Of a stretch of 64,000 bases of DNA, positions 32,264 to 41,163 are shown in pieces (position 1 is the stretch's first letter; each line of letters begins with the position of its first letter). The notes under the pieces are model-generated. The model was not told the origin of the DNA. It made no database searches and worked only from the letters and a program-made list of their open reading frames with translations. Position numbers and translations under genes: made by a program. The DNA is from Flavimobilis massiliensis (lineage in GTDB: Bacteria > Actinomycetota > Actinomycetes > Actinomycetales > Cellulomonadaceae). The DNA is taken from NCBI RefSeq assembly GCF_900240335.1, contig NZ_LT964979.1:248001-312000 (forward strand), read 5' to 3'.

Positions 32264-34150
32264 GTGACTCCGATCCCTTCCGCAGCCGAGACGGCACGAA
32301 TCCAGCCCGCCGCGACCGCGCCGGAGCTCCTGCGCAACTTCTGCATCATCGCCCACATCGACCACGGCAAGTCGACGCTGGCGGACCGCATGCTCCAGCT
32401 CACTGGCGTCGTCGAGCAGCGTGCCATGCGCGCGCAGTACCTCGACCGCATGGACATCGAGCGTGAGCGCGGCATCACCATCAAGTCCCAGGCGGTGCGC
32501 ATGCCGTGGGCGCACACGGGCGACGACGGCGTGAGCACGCCGTACGCGCTCAACATGATCGACACCCCCGGGCACGTCGACTTCACGTACGAAGTCTCGC
32601 GCTCGCTCGCGGCGTGCGAGGGTGCGGTGCTGCTCGTCGACGCGGCACAGGGCATCGAGGCGCAGACGCTCGCGAACCTCTACCTCGCGATGGAGAACGA
32701 GCTCGCGATCATCCCGGTCCTCAACAAGATCGACCTGCCGGCCGCCCAGCCAGAGAAGTACGCCGACGAGATCGCGGGCCTCGTCGGCGTCGACCCGGAG
32801 TCGGTCCTCAAGGTGTCTGGCAAGACAGGTGTGGGCGTCGAGGCGCTGCTTGACCGCATCGTCGAGACCGTGCCGCCGCCCGTCGGTGACGCCGACGCAC
32901 CTGCGCGCGCGATGATCTTCGACTCCGTGTACGACACGTACCGCGGCGTCGTCACGTACGTGCGTGTCGTCGACGGCAAGCTCAACCCGCGCGAACGCAT
33001 CTCCATGATGTCGACGCGTGCGACGCACGATCTTCTCGAGATCGGTGTCTCGGCGCCCGAGCCGCACCCGACGGACGGTCTGGGTGTGGGTGAGGTCGGC
33101 TACCTCATCACAGGCGTCAAGGACGTGCGCCAGTCGAAGGTCGGCGACACCGTGACGAACGCGCTCAAGCCCGCGGCGGAGGCGCTCGGCGGCTACAGCG
33201 ACCCCAAGCCCATGGTCTTCTCGGGTCTCTACCCCATCGACGGCTCGGACTACCCGATCCTGCGCGACGCCCTCGACAAGCTCAAGCTCAACGACGCGGC
33301 GCTCGTCTACGAACCCGAGACGTCGGTGGCGCTCGGCTTCGGCTTCCGCGTCGGCTACCTCGGACTGCTTCACCTCGAGATCGTCCGTGAGCGTCTTGAG
33401 CGTGAGTTCGACCTCGCCCTCATCTCGACGGCCCCCAACGTCATCTACGACGTGACGATGGAGGACCGGAGCGTCGTCACGGTGACGAACCCGTCCGAGT
33501 TCCCGGGCGGCAAGATCGGCGAGGTGCGCGAGCCTGTCGTCAAGGCGACGATCCTCGCGCCGAGCGAGTTCATCGGCGCGATCATGGAGCTCTGCCAGAC
33601 GAAGCGCGGCGACCTCCAGGGCATGGACTACCTGTCCGCCGACCGCGTCGAGCTGCGGTACTTCTTGCCGCTCGCAGAGATCGTCTTCGACTTCTTCGAC
33701 CAGCTGAAGTCGAAGACGCGTGGCTACGCGTCGCTCGACTACGACGTCGTCGGCGAGCAGGCTGCGGACCTCGTCAAGGTGGACATTCTCCTCCAGGGTG
33801 AGCAGGTCGACGCGTTCAGCGCGATCGTCCACAAGGACAAGGCGTACGCGTACGGCGTCATGATGACGGGCAAGCTCAAGGAGCTCATCCCGAGGCAGCA
33901 GTTCGAGGTGCCGATCCAGGCGGCGGTCGGTGCGCGCGTTATCGCGCGCGAGACGATCCGCGCGATCCGCAAGGACGTCCTCGCGAAGTGCTACGGCGGT
34001 GACATCTCGCGCAAGCGCAAGCTCCTCGAGAAGCAGAAGGAGGGCAAGAAGCGCATGAAGACCATTGGGCGGGTCGACGTCCCCCAGGAGGCGTTCATCG
34101 CCGCGCTCTCGTCAGACGCCGCGGATCCGAAGGACAAGGGCAAGAAGTGA
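32264..34150 (+). CDS. lepA: Elongation factor 4 (LepA)
   Basis: Ribosome-binding GTPase that acts on stalled or mistranslocated ribosomes and in initiation. The 628-residue protein has G1 AHIDHGKST, G3 DTPGHVDF and G4 NKIDLP. It also has the LepA-specific C-terminal domain ending around CYGGDISRKRKLLEKQKEGK. Sequence upstream of 32264 stays open, but the GTG is preferred because of its -10 box and because LepA homologues begin shortly before the RNFCIIAHIDHGKST block. The 3' end overlaps hemW by 4 nt. Confidence 0.97.
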   Translation: MTPIPSAAETARIQPAATAPELLRNFCIIAHIDHGKSTLADRMLQLTGVVEQRAMRAQYLDRMDIERERGITIKSQAVRMPWAHTGDDGVSTPYALNMIDTPGHVDFTYEVSRSLAACEGAVLLVDAAQGIEAQTLANLYLAMENELAIIPVLNKIDLPAAQPEKYADEIAGLVGVDPESVLKVSGKTGVGVEALLDRIVETVPPPVGDADAPARAMIFDSVYDTYRGVVTYVRVVDGKLNPRERISMMSTRATHDLLEIGVSAPEPHPTDGLGVGEVGYLITGVKDVRQSKVGDTVTNALKPAAEALGGYSDPKPMVFSGLYPIDGSDYPILRDALDKLKLNDAALVYEPETSVALGFGFRVGYLGLLHLEIVRERLEREFDLALISTAPNVIYDVTMEDRSVVTVTNPSEFPGGKIGEVREPVVKATILAPSEFIGAIMELCQTKRGDLQGMDYLSADRVELRYFLPLAEIVFDFFDQLKSKTRGYASLDYDVVGEQAADLVKVDILLQGEQVDAFSAIVHKDKAYAYGVMMTGKLKELIPRQQFEVPIQAAVGARVIARETIRAIRKDVLAKCYGGDISRKRKLLEKQKEGKKRMKTIGRVDVPQEAFIAALSSDAADPKDKGKK

Positions 34151-35424
34151 GTCCCGCGCTGCCCGACGGGGATCCTGCGCCGGCGGACGGTGCGCTTCCC
34201 CGCTGGGCGGGCGTCGCGGGCGCGCCGCAGCATGCGTTCGGCGTCTACGTCCACGTCCCGTTCTGCACGGTGCGTTGCGGCTACTGCGACTTCAACACGT
34301 ACACGGCGACCGAGCTCGGCGGGGGCGCGAGCCAGGACTCGTACGCGACGACGGCGCTCGCGGAGATCGAGCTCGGCGCCCGCGTCCTCGCGGACGCGGG
34401 ACTGCCCGCGCGCGAGGTATCGACGGTGTTCGTCGGCGGCGGAACGCCGACGGTCCTCCCGGCGGGGGACCTCGCCCGGATCCTCGACGGTCTCCGTGAC
34501 GCGTGGGGTCTTGCGGACGGCGCCGAGGTGACGACGGAGGCGAACCCGGACACGGTGAGCCCCGAGTACCTGCGGACGCTCGCGGACGCCGGGTTCACGC
34601 GCGTGTCCTTCGGCATGCAGTCGGCGGTCCCGCACGTCCTCGCGACGCTCGAGCGCACGCACGACCCGGCGCGCATCCCCGACGTCGTCGCGTGGGCGCG
34701 CGACGCGGGGCTCGACGTCTCGCTCGACCTCATCTACGGCACGCCGGGGGAGTCGCTCGACGACTGGCGGACGAGCGTCGAGGCGGCGCTTGCGACAGGC
34801 GTCGACCACGTGTCGGCGTACGCGCTCGTCGTCGAGCCGGGCACGCGCATGGCGGTGCAGGTGCGCCGGGGTGAGCTCACTTTGCCCGACGAGGACGACC
34901 AGGCCGCGAAGTACGAGCTTGCCGACGAGCTCCTCACGGCGGCGGGTCTGCGCTGGTACGAGGTGTCGAACTGGGCGCGCGAGCGCGCCGACGGGTCGGT
35001 CGCGGTGTGCCGGCACAACCTCGCGTACTGGCGCGGCGACGACTGGTGGGGCGTGGGTCCGGGTGCGCACTCGTACGTCGGCGGTCCCCTCGTCGGGGAT
35101 GACGGCGACGAGGTCGCGGGCGTGCGCTGGTGGAACGTCAAGCACCCGCGGCGCTACGCGTCGATGCTCGCCGCCGGGCAGAGCCCGGCGGCGGGACGCG
35201 AGCTGCTCGACGCCCCGACGGCCGCGCTCGAGCGTGTGATGCTGGGCGTGCGTCTTGTCGAGGGTCTCGATCTTGCCGAGCTCTCGGCCGCAGGCCGGCG
35301 CGCGGTGGCCGGCCAGGTCGCGGCGGGCCTCCTCGACGGCCGCGCCGCGATCGGGGGACGTGCGCTCCTCACGAGGCGCGGGAGGCTGCTCGCCGACGCC
35401 GTCGTCCGCGACCTCACGGACTGA
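34147..35424 (+). CDS. hemW: HemW-type radical SAM heme chaperone
   Basis: Radical SAM protein of 425 residues related to oxygen-independent coproporphyrinogen oxidase. The cluster motif is CTVRCGYC (CxxxCxxC) at about residues 39-46, followed by GGGTPTVLP and the (TTEANPDT) block. HemW members act as heme chaperones; this one follows lepA, as in many bacteria, which favours HemW over a true HemN. The GTG start overlaps the lepA stop (GTGA). No heme-synthesis genes are nearby. Confidence 0.92.
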   Translation: MSPALPDGDPAPADGALPRWAGVAGAPQHAFGVYVHVPFCTVRCGYCDFNTYTATELGGGASQDSYATTALAEIELGARVLADAGLPAREVSTVFVGGGTPTVLPAGDLARILDGLRDAWGLADGAEVTTEANPDTVSPEYLRTLADAGFTRVSFGMQSAVPHVLATLERTHDPARIPDVVAWARDAGLDVSLDLIYGTPGESLDDWRTSVEAALATGVDHVSAYALVVEPGTRMAVQVRRGELTLPDEDDQAAKYELADELLTAAGLRWYEVSNWARERADGSVAVCRHNLAYWRGDDWWGVGPGAHSYVGGPLVGDDGDEVAGVRWWNVKHPRRYASMLAAGQSPAAGRELLDAPTAALERVMLGVRLVEGLDLAELSAAGRRAVAGQVAAGLLDGRAAIGGRALLTRRGRLLADAVVRDLTD

Positions 35425-35475
35425 GACGACCGTCGATATACGCGTCTTCGACGCGCGGTCGGTGGCGCGGATCAC

Positions 35476-35510
35476 TACGCTGTGGGCGGTGACGTGCATC
35501 CGTGCACGTC
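35476..35510 (+). promoter_or_regulatory. Promoter and 5' hairpin of the membrane protein gene at 35565
   Basis: TACGCT at 35476-35481 is a candidate -10. Just downstream, near the expected transcript start, an 8-bp stem (35491-35498 with 35503-35510) closes a TCCG loop. Such a 5' stem could stabilise the mRNA. Confidence 0.4.
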
Positions 35511-35564
35511 GAACCGGGTTCGAGGGGAACCCGGTCCGTCCTGCCCCGATCCAAGGAGCATCCC

Positions 35565-36488
35565 ATGTCCGACAGCAACCTTCCGCCGTACCCGGGCGGG
35601 TCCTCCGACCCCTACGGCCAGCAGCCGGCGGGAACTCCCGCGCAGCCTGACCCGTCGGCGCCGTACGGCGCGACGCCGCCTCCGCCGGCCGGGCAGCCGG
35701 CTTACGGGACGACGCCTCCTGCTGACCCGTACGGCGCTCAGCAGCCCTACGGTGCGCCGCAGCAGCCCTACGGTGCGCCGCAGCAGCCGTACGGTGCGCC
35801 GCAGAGCTTTGGTGCCGCGGCCGACCCGTTCGACATCGGCTCCGCGCTCACCTACGGCTGGGAGCGTTTCTCGTCGAACGCCGTCGCGCTCGTCGTCGGC
35901 ACGCTCGCGTGGGTCGCGGGAGTGAGCATCGTCGTCACCATCCTCTGGGGGGTGCTCGTCGGCGGCAGCCTCTTCGCACTGCTCACCAGCCCTGACACGG
36001 CAGGGGTGTTCGCGGCCGGTTTCGGCGGCGGCTTCTTCCTTCTCGTCGTGCTCAGCGTCGTCCTCGGGTTGCTCGCGGAGGCCGGGCAGATCAACGCGTC
36101 GCTCGTCGTCACGCGCACCGGCCGGGTGGAGATCGGCGACTTCTTCAAGATCCCCAACCTCGGTCAGGTCCTGCTCGCGTCGCTCGTCCTCGTCCTGGCA
36201 GCGGCGATCACGGCGATCACCATCATCGGACCGCTCGTCGTCATGTTCTTCGGTCTCTTCGCGCTCCACTTCGTCATGGACAAGGGCATGGGCGCGATCG
36301 ACGCGATCAAGGCGAGCATCGATGTCGTCAAGAAGAACCTCGGCTCAGCCATCCTGCTCACGATTGTCGTCTCGATCGTCTCCGCAGCGGGCAGCATCGT
36401 GCTTGTCGGATCGCTTGTGACGACCCCGATCGCGCTCGTCGCACTCGCGTTCGCCTACCGCCGCGTCATCGGCGAGCAGCCCGCCTGA
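35565..36488 (+). CDS. Multi-pass membrane protein with a Pro/Gly/Tyr/Gln-rich N-terminus
   Basis: A 307-residue protein of unknown function. Residues 1-88 are low-complexity and cytosolic, with three QQPYGAP repeats. From FDIGSALTYGWERF at about 89, five to six hydrophobic helices follow with short loops. A conserved-looking amphipathic stretch (FVMDKGMGAIDAIKASIDVVKKNLG) lies before the last helices. That stretch resembles membrane families annotated as glycerophosphodiester phosphodiesterase membrane domains or DUF975, but I cannot assign it. ATG follows AAGGAG; a frame open further upstream lacks a ribosome site. A hairpin terminator follows. Confidence 0.82.
   Translation: MSDSNLPPYPGGSSDPYGQQPAGTPAQPDPSAPYGATPPPPAGQPAYGTTPPADPYGAQQPYGAPQQPYGAPQQPYGAPQSFGAAADPFDIGSALTYGWERFSSNAVALVVGTLAWVAGVSIVVTILWGVLVGGSLFALLTSPDTAGVFAAGFGGGFFLLVVLSVVLGLLAEAGQINASLVVTRTGRVEIGDFFKIPNLGQVLLASLVLVLAAAITAITIIGPLVVMFFGLFALHFVMDKGMGAIDAIKASIDVVKKNLGSAILLTIVVSIVSAAGSIVLVGSLVTTPIALVALAFAYRRVIGEQPA
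35739..35801 (+). repeat. 21-bp tandem repeat, three copies
   Basis: Units start at 35739, 35760 and 35781; the first two are identical and the third differs by one base. They encode QQPYGAP in the cytosolic tail of the membrane protein. The motif resembles the QPAYGAPAG repeat of the gene at 46822. Confidence 0.85.
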
Positions 36489-36512
36489 CGTTCCCGTCCG
36501 CGTGGCCCGTCG

Positions 36513-36542
36513 GCCCGGCACCCCGTCCGCGGGGCGCCGGGC
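36513..36542. terminator. Terminator between the membrane protein and DUF3097 genes
   Basis: GCCCGGCACCCCG at 36513-36525 pairs with 36530-36542 with one mismatch around a TCCG loop, between convergent stop codons. Confidence 0.7.
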
Positions 36543-36563
36543 CGCCGGCGTTCGAGGGGTGCG

Positions 36564-37427
36564 TCAGCCCGTGGGCTCGGTGACAAAGTCGATGAGTTCC
36601 TCGACGCGTCCGATGAGCGCGGGCTCGAGGTCCGTCCACGAGCGGACGGTTCCGAGGATCCGCTTCCAGCCGTGGGCGACATCGGCCTGGTCGGCGTGCG
36701 CCCAGCCGAGGTGGCGGAGGATCCCGACTTTCCACTCGACGGAACGATCGATGCGCGGCCAGGCCTCGAGCCCGACGCGTGCGGGCTTCACGGCCTCCCA
36801 CACGTCGACGTAGGGGTGCCCGACGACCCTCACGGTGCCGGCGGGCGCGAGGCGCAGGACGGCGTCGGCGACGCGCTGCTCCTTGGAGCCTGCGACGAGG
36901 TGGTCGACGAGCACGCCGAGCCGGCGGGTGCGGTCGGGTGCGAAGTCGCGGACGTAGGCCTCGAGGTTGTCGACGCCGTCGAGGAGCTCGACGACGACGC
37001 CCTCGACGCGCAGGTCGTCGCCCCAGACCTTCTCGACGAGCTCGGCGTCGTGGCGTCCTTCGACGAGGATGCGCGAGCCGCGGGCGACGCGCGCCTGGGC
37101 GCCGCGGACGGCGACCGAGCCTGATGCGGTGCGTGTCGGGGCGGCGGGGGCGCGCGAGGTGACGGGCGCCTCGAGGATCACGGGCGCACCGTCGATCCAG
37201 AAGCCGGGGCCGAGCGGGAACGTGCGGGTGCGGCCGCGGGAGTCCTCGAGCTCGACGACGTGCATGCCGCCGGACTTCTCGACGCGGATGACGGCGCCGA
37301 CCCAGCCGGTCGTCACCTCCTCGACAACCGTCCCGCGCTCGGCGGCGACGGGGCGCGCGGCGGGGCGGCGCCGGTGGTGGGTCGTGGGGTCGCCCCCGAG
37401 GACGTCGGATCCGTAGCGGTCGTGCAT
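36564..37427 (-). CDS. DUF3097-family protein
   Basis: A 287-residue cytoplasmic protein recognised as the actinobacterial DUF3097 family, function unknown. The N-terminal third contains a beta-rich region (GWVGAVIRVEKSGGMHVVEL). The middle has a Toprim-like arrangement: an early Glu in SRILVEGRHDAELVEKVWG and later acidic residues in LDGVDNLEAYV and LGVLVDHLVAGSKE. This suggests a nucleic-acid-related fold, which is inference. It stands between the lepA-hemW and hrcA-dnaJ units as in relatives. The ATG at 37427 is fixed by TAAGGT 6 nt upstream. It is divergent from hrcA. Confidence 0.86.
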   Translation of the reverse strand: MHDRYGSDVLGGDPTTHHRRRPAARPVAAERGTVVEEVTTGWVGAVIRVEKSGGMHVVELEDSRGRTRTFPLGPGFWIDGAPVILEAPVTSRAPAAPTRTASGSVAVRGAQARVARGSRILVEGRHDAELVEKVWGDDLRVEGVVVELLDGVDNLEAYVRDFAPDRTRRLGVLVDHLVAGSKEQRVADAVLRLAPAGTVRVVGHPYVDVWEAVKPARVGLEAWPRIDRSVEWKVGILRHLGWAHADQADVAHGWKRILGTVRSWTDLEPALIGRVEELIDFVTEPTG

Positions 37428-37433
37428 CCCGAC

Positions 37434-37439
37434 ACCTTA
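37434..37439 (-). promoter_or_regulatory. Leaderless -10 box for the DUF3097 gene
   Basis: TAAGGT on the minus strand, then 6 nt, then ATG at 37427. No ribosome site is visible. Confidence 0.55.
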
Positions 37440-37514
37440 AGGCGGTGCAGTCGGCCAGCAGGGGAGCGTCGGGTGTGTGGCGTGCGTCGCTGACCGTCTG
37501 CGCCCGGACGCGGG

Positions 37515-37546
37515 TAGGATTGGCACTCGGACCCTGAGAGTGCGAA
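37515..37546 (+). promoter_or_regulatory. hrcA promoter with CIRCE operator
   Basis: TTGGCACTC-N9-GAGTGCGAA at 37520-37546 matches the CIRCE inverted repeat (TTAGCACTC-N9-GAGTGCTAA) at 16 of 18 arm positions. It is the binding site of the HrcA repressor. A -10 box TAGGAT at 37515-37520 overlaps its left edge, so bound HrcA would cover the transcript start. HrcA therefore represses its own operon and releases it on heat shock. Confidence 0.9.
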
Positions 37547-37576
37547 TCTCCTGGGTGTGAGAGCTGAGGGAGGAGC

Positions 37577-38614
37577 ATGATGTCGACGCACGGGACGGCC
37601 GCGGACCGCCGCCTCGACGTGCTCCGCGCGATCGTCGAGGACTACGTGACGACGCGCGAGCCCGTCGGCTCGCGCGTGCTCGCCGAGAGGCACCGCCTCG
37701 GTGTCTCGCCCGCGACGATCCGCAACGATATGGCTGTCCTCGAGGAGGAGGGCCTCATCGCGCAGCCGCACACGTCGGCCGGGCGTGTGCCGACGGACAA
37801 GGGCTACCGCCTTTTCGTCGACCGCCTCGCCGAGGTCAAGCCGCTCTCGCAGCCCGAGCGCCGCGCGATTACGTCGTTCCTCGACGGTGCGGTCGACCTC
37901 GACGACGTCATCGTCCGTGCTTCGCGCCTCCTCGCGCACCTCACTCAGCAGGTCGCCGTCGTCCAGTACCCGTCGTTGCGACGGTCGGGGCTGCGTCACC
38001 TCGAGCTCGTGCCCGTCGAGGGCTCACGCCTGCTCGTCGTCGTCATCACCGACACGGGCCGCGTCGTGCAGCGCACGCTCGAGCTGTCGTCCGACGTCGA
38101 CGAGGAGTCGCTCGCACGCCTGCGGGCGCGCCTCAACGCGGCGTGCCTCGGCCGGCGGCTCCCCGAGATGCGCACCGCGCTCGAGTCGCTCCCGGAGCAG
38201 TTCGTCCCTGAGGAACGGCCGCTCCTCCGCGAGATCTCCGACCTTCTCGTCCACACGCTCGGCCTCGAGTCCGGCGAGCGCATCGTCCTCGCGGGGACGT
38301 CGAACCTCGCGCGTTCCGGGATGCGGTTCGAACATGCGCTGCGGCCCGTGCTCGAGGCGCTCGAGGAGGAGGTTGTGCTGCTCGGGCTCCTCACGGAGAT
38401 GACCGAGGATTCCGCGGGCGTCGCGGTGCGCATCGGTCACGAGATGCCGCACGTCGGCCTCTCCGAGACGTCGGTCGTCACGGCGGGCTACGGCGCCGAG
38501 GGTGACGCGGTCGCGCTCCTCGGTTCGATCGGCCCGACCCGCATGGACTATCCGCAGACGATCGCCGCGGTGCGCGCGGTCGCGCGCTACCTCACCCGCA
38601 TCATCACGACGTGA
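37577..38614 (+). CDS. hrcA: Heat-inducible transcription repressor HrcA
   Basis: CIRCE-binding repressor that controls chaperone genes. The 345-residue protein starts with a winged helix: REPVGSRVLAERHRLGVSPATIRNDMAVLEEEGLI, shown here only as its position at about 28-62, followed by the family block HTSAGRVPTDKGYRLFVD. A GAF-like dimer domain and the closing IGPTRMDYPQ complete the family pattern. ATG at 37577 follows GAGGGAGGAG. The gene heads hrcA-dnaJ-rsmE and lies directly behind its own operator, so it is autoregulated. Confidence 0.96.
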   Translation: MMSTHGTAADRRLDVLRAIVEDYVTTREPVGSRVLAERHRLGVSPATIRNDMAVLEEEGLIAQPHTSAGRVPTDKGYRLFVDRLAEVKPLSQPERRAITSFLDGAVDLDDVIVRASRLLAHLTQQVAVVQYPSLRRSGLRHLELVPVEGSRLLVVVITDTGRVVQRTLELSSDVDEESLARLRARLNAACLGRRLPEMRTALESLPEQFVPEERPLLREISDLLVHTLGLESGERIVLAGTSNLARSGMRFEHALRPVLEALEEEVVLLGLLTEMTEDSAGVAVRIGHEMPHVGLSETSVVTAGYGAEGDAVALLGSIGPTRMDYPQTIAAVRAVARYLTRIITT

Positions 38615-38673
38615 CCGGGCCGGCGCGAGCCGCCGTCCCCTGACCGTTCCACCCACCACCAGGAAGAACCCCT

Positions 38674-39786
38674 GTGACGGACTACTACGAGATCCTCGGT
38701 GTGCCGAGAGACGCGACGCAGGACCAGATCAAGAAGGCGTACCGGAAGCTCGCGCGCGAGCTCCACCCGGACGTCGCCGGCGAGGAGGGCGCGGACCGCT
38801 TCAAGGATGTGACGCGCGCCTACGAGGTGCTCGGCACGGCGGAGAAGCGCCAGGCTTACGACATGGGCACGGATCCGTCGGCGCCGGGTGGCGGCCAGGC
38901 GGGCGGCTTCGGTTTCCAGGACATCTTCGAGACGTTCTTCGGTGGTGGTCAGGCCCAGCGCGGCCCCGTGCCGCGCACGCGGCGCGGCCAGGACGCGCTC
39001 CTGCGCCTCGACATCGACCTTGCGGAGGCCGCGTTCGGGGCTCGCAAGGAAGTGACGATCGACACCGCGCGCGTGTGCTCGACGTGCGGCGGCGCGTGCA
39101 CGCGGCCCGGCACGTCCGTCCAGACGTGCGTCGTGTGCCAGGGCCGTGGCTCGGTCCAGCGTGTCGCGCGCTCGTTCCTCGGCCAGGTCATGACGACGCA
39201 GCCGTGCGCGGCGTGCCAGGGGCACGGCACGACGATCCCCGAGCCGTGCGTCGACTGCGCGGGCGAGGGTCGCGTGCGGACGCGCCAGACGATCTCGATC
39301 GACGTCCCGGCCGGCGTCGACACGGGCACGCGCATCAAGCTCTCCGGTCAGGGCGAGGTCGGCCCGGCGGGAGGCCCGGCTGGCGACCTCTACGTCGAGA
39401 TCCGGGAGCGCAAGCACCCGGTGTTCGTGCGTCGGGGCGACGACCTCCACTGCACGCTCGAGGTGCCGATGACGGCGGCGGCGCTCGGCACGACGATCGA
39501 GCTCGAGACGCTCGACGGACCGCGAGACGTGACGTTCCCGCCGGGCACGCAGCCGGGCGACGTCGTGACGCTCGCCGACCTCGGCGTCGGGCACCTCCAC
39601 GTCGGTGGACGCGGCGATCTCGACGTCCATGTCGACGTGCGCGTCCCGCACGACCTCGACGACGAGCAGGCCGAGCTGCTGCGCCGCCTCGCCGCGCTGC
39701 GCGGCGAGGAGCGTCCCGAAGCGAAGGTCGCCGCGGCGCACCCGAGCGTGTTCAGCCGCCTCAAGGACAAGCTCTCCGGTCGCTGA
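38674..39786 (+). CDS. dnaJ: Chaperone DnaJ (DnaJ2 type)
   Basis: Hsp40 co-chaperone that delivers clients to DnaK and stimulates its ATPase. The J domain spans residues 1-65 with HPD in ELHPDVAG. A short Gly-rich region follows, then four zinc motifs at about 130-205: CSTCGGAC, CVVCQGRG, CAACQGHG and CVDCAGEG. The first departs from CxxCxGxG, a trait I recall from actinobacterial DnaJ2 encoded with hrcA. C-terminal substrate-binding beta domains are complete (370 residues). GTG follows AGGAAG. No dnaK or grpE is nearby, so a second DnaJ with those genes is likely elsewhere. Confidence 0.96.
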   Translation: MTDYYEILGVPRDATQDQIKKAYRKLARELHPDVAGEEGADRFKDVTRAYEVLGTAEKRQAYDMGTDPSAPGGGQAGGFGFQDIFETFFGGGQAQRGPVPRTRRGQDALLRLDIDLAEAAFGARKEVTIDTARVCSTCGGACTRPGTSVQTCVVCQGRGSVQRVARSFLGQVMTTQPCAACQGHGTTIPEPCVDCAGEGRVRTRQTISIDVPAGVDTGTRIKLSGQGEVGPAGGPAGDLYVEIRERKHPVFVRRGDDLHCTLEVPMTAAALGTTIELETLDGPRDVTFPPGTQPGDVVTLADLGVGHLHVGGRGDLDVHVDVRVPHDLDDEQAELLRRLAALRGEERPEAKVAAAHPSVFSRLKDKLSGR

Positions 39787-39816
39787 GCGACATCGGCGGA
39801 ACAGTCGCGGAAAGGC

Positions 39817-39822
39817 TAGGGT
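39817..39822 (+). promoter_or_regulatory. Possible leaderless -10 box for rsmE
   Basis: TAGGGT lies 8 nt before the ATG at 39831. The gene could be made both from this box and by readthrough from hrcA-dnaJ. Confidence 0.45.
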
Positions 39823-39830
39823 CGACGACC

Positions 39831-40598
39831 ATGAGCGCACCCGTCTTCCTCGCCGAGGCGTCCGGCATCGACCGGCTCGCGGCGGGCGACCACTACCTCC
39901 TCGACGGGCCCGAGGGCCGGCACGCGGGTGTCGTCCAGCGGCGCCGGCCGGGGGAGGCGGTCGACGTCGTCGACGGCGCCGGGGTGCGTGCCCGCTGCAC
40001 GATCGAGTCGGTACGCGAGTCGGAGGTGAGGCTCGCCGTCGACGAGGTCGTCCACGAGCCCCTCCCGCAGCCGGCGCTCGTGCTCGTCCAGGCGCTCGCG
40101 AAGGGCGACCGCGACGAGATGGCGGTCGAGGCCGCCACGGAGGTCGGCGCGGACGCCGTCGTGCCGTGGCAGGCGTCGCGCTCGATCGTCGTGTGGCGTG
40201 GCGACCGCGCCGCGAAGTCGCGTGCTCGCTGGGTCGCGACCGTGCGCGCGGCGTCGAAGCAGTCGCGCCGGGCGCGTCTGCCGCGTGTCGAGGAGTCCGT
40301 GACGACGACGTCGCTTGCGGCGCGCACGCGCGAGGTCGTCGCGGCGGGCGGGGCCGTGCTCGTCCTCCCCCAGTCGGCCGAGCAACCGCCCGCGGGGGCT
40401 CGCGTGCCGGCTCCGGGGGAGGGCGTCGAGATCCTTGTCGTCGTCGGCCCGGAGGGCGGCATCGCCGCCGATGAGCTCACGGAGCTCGAAGAGGCGGGAG
40501 CTCAGACCGTGCTCCTTGGCCCGCACGTCCTGCGGACGTCGACGGCCGGACCGGTCGCGCTCGCGCTCCTCGCCCAGCGGCTCGGCCGCTGGGGCTGA
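39831..40598 (+). CDS. rsmE: 16S rRNA m3U1498 methyltransferase RsmE
   Basis: SAM-dependent enzyme that methylates U1498 in the decoding region of 16S rRNA. The 255-residue length fits. Family blocks are HYLLDGPEGRHAGVVQRRRPG near the start, LVLVQALAKGDRDEMAVEAATE split around residue 85, and the SPOUT knot VVVGPEGGIAADELTELEEAG, followed by LGPHVLRTSTAGPVAL. Sequence upstream remains open in frame, but this ATG begins the conserved domain. It follows dnaJ, a common arrangement. Confidence 0.94.
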   Translation: MSAPVFLAEASGIDRLAAGDHYLLDGPEGRHAGVVQRRRPGEAVDVVDGAGVRARCTIESVRESEVRLAVDEVVHEPLPQPALVLVQALAKGDRDEMAVEAATEVGADAVVPWQASRSIVVWRGDRAAKSRARWVATVRAASKQSRRARLPRVEESVTTTSLAARTREVVAAGGAVLVLPQSAEQPPAGARVPAPGEGVEILVVVGPEGGIAADELTELEEAGAQTVLLGPHVLRTSTAGPVALALLAQRLGRWG

Positions 40599-40614
40599 GA
40601 ATGGGCCGCCGACG

Positions 40615-40654
40615 ACGACGGAGCCCGCACGATCTGCCGTGCGGGCTCCGTCGT
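40615..40654. terminator. Terminator between rsmE and the Gmad2 lipoprotein gene
   Basis: A perfect 16-bp stem (40615-40630 with 40639-40654) and 8-nt loop lie between convergent stop codons. Confidence 0.85.
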
Positions 40655-40677
40655 GTCTCGGGCGGTGCGCGGCTCGG

Positions 40678-41163
40678 TCAGGACACCGTGAACGTCACGG
40701 CGACGGGACGCAGGGGTGTGCCGTCCTTGGCGCTCGCCTCGAAGACCTGGACGACCCACTCGCCCGGCTCGAGGTCGACCGTGAATGCGAACGGCGCGAT
40801 CTCACCGTTCGCGCCGGTGTCGGCCGAGCCCTGCTGCGCAGGGTCCTCGGCGCTGCCGCCGACCGGGTAGACGAGCCACGAGAGCGTGCCTTCGAACGCG
40901 GTGGCCTCGCCCGTGACCTCGACCGTGGGGCCCTCGACGGTCGCGCCCTCGAGCGGGGCGGCGAGAAGCGTCGTGTCGTTGACGGCGGGGGGGACCGTGA
41001 CGAGCGGGGTGGTCGACGTGCCGGACGCCGGCGTTCCGCTGCTCGACGTGATGGACGCCCCGGGGGCGGTGCCCGTGGGCGCGGGGTCGGCACCTGTCGT
41101 GCAGCCCGCCATGACCGCGGCAGCGGCGGCGAGCACGAGGACAAGGGTGGGACGGCGGCGCAT
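40678..41163 (-). CDS. Lipoprotein with a Gmad2-type Ig-like domain
   Basis: A 161-residue surface lipoprotein. The signal peptide (MRRRPTLVLVLAAAAAVMAG) ends in a lipobox with lipidated Cys21. A Thr/Ser/Pro linker to about residue 60 follows. The rest is a beta-sandwich resembling Gmad2, the Ig-like domain first seen in spore germination proteins: LEGATVEGPTVEVTGEA, LSWLVYPVGG and WVVQVFEASAKDG. Its role is unknown; cell-surface binding is a guess. A weak GAGAGG ribosome site precedes the ATG. It stands alone on the minus strand inside a plus-strand block. Confidence 0.85.
   Translation of the reverse strand: MRRRPTLVLVLAAAAAVMAGCTTGADPAPTGTAPGASITSSSGTPASGTSTTPLVTVPPAVNDTTLLAAPLEGATVEGPTVEVTGEATAFEGTLSWLVYPVGGSAEDPAQQGSADTGANGEIAPFAFTVDLEPGEWVVQVFEASAKDGTPLRPVAVTFTVS

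Noticed and set aside
36564..37427. DUF3097 protein as the missing JetD nuclease
   Set aside because: Its Toprim-like spacing is suggestive, but it lacks the two-domain JetD length and layout, lies 12 kb away under its own promoter, and belongs to a separate conserved family.
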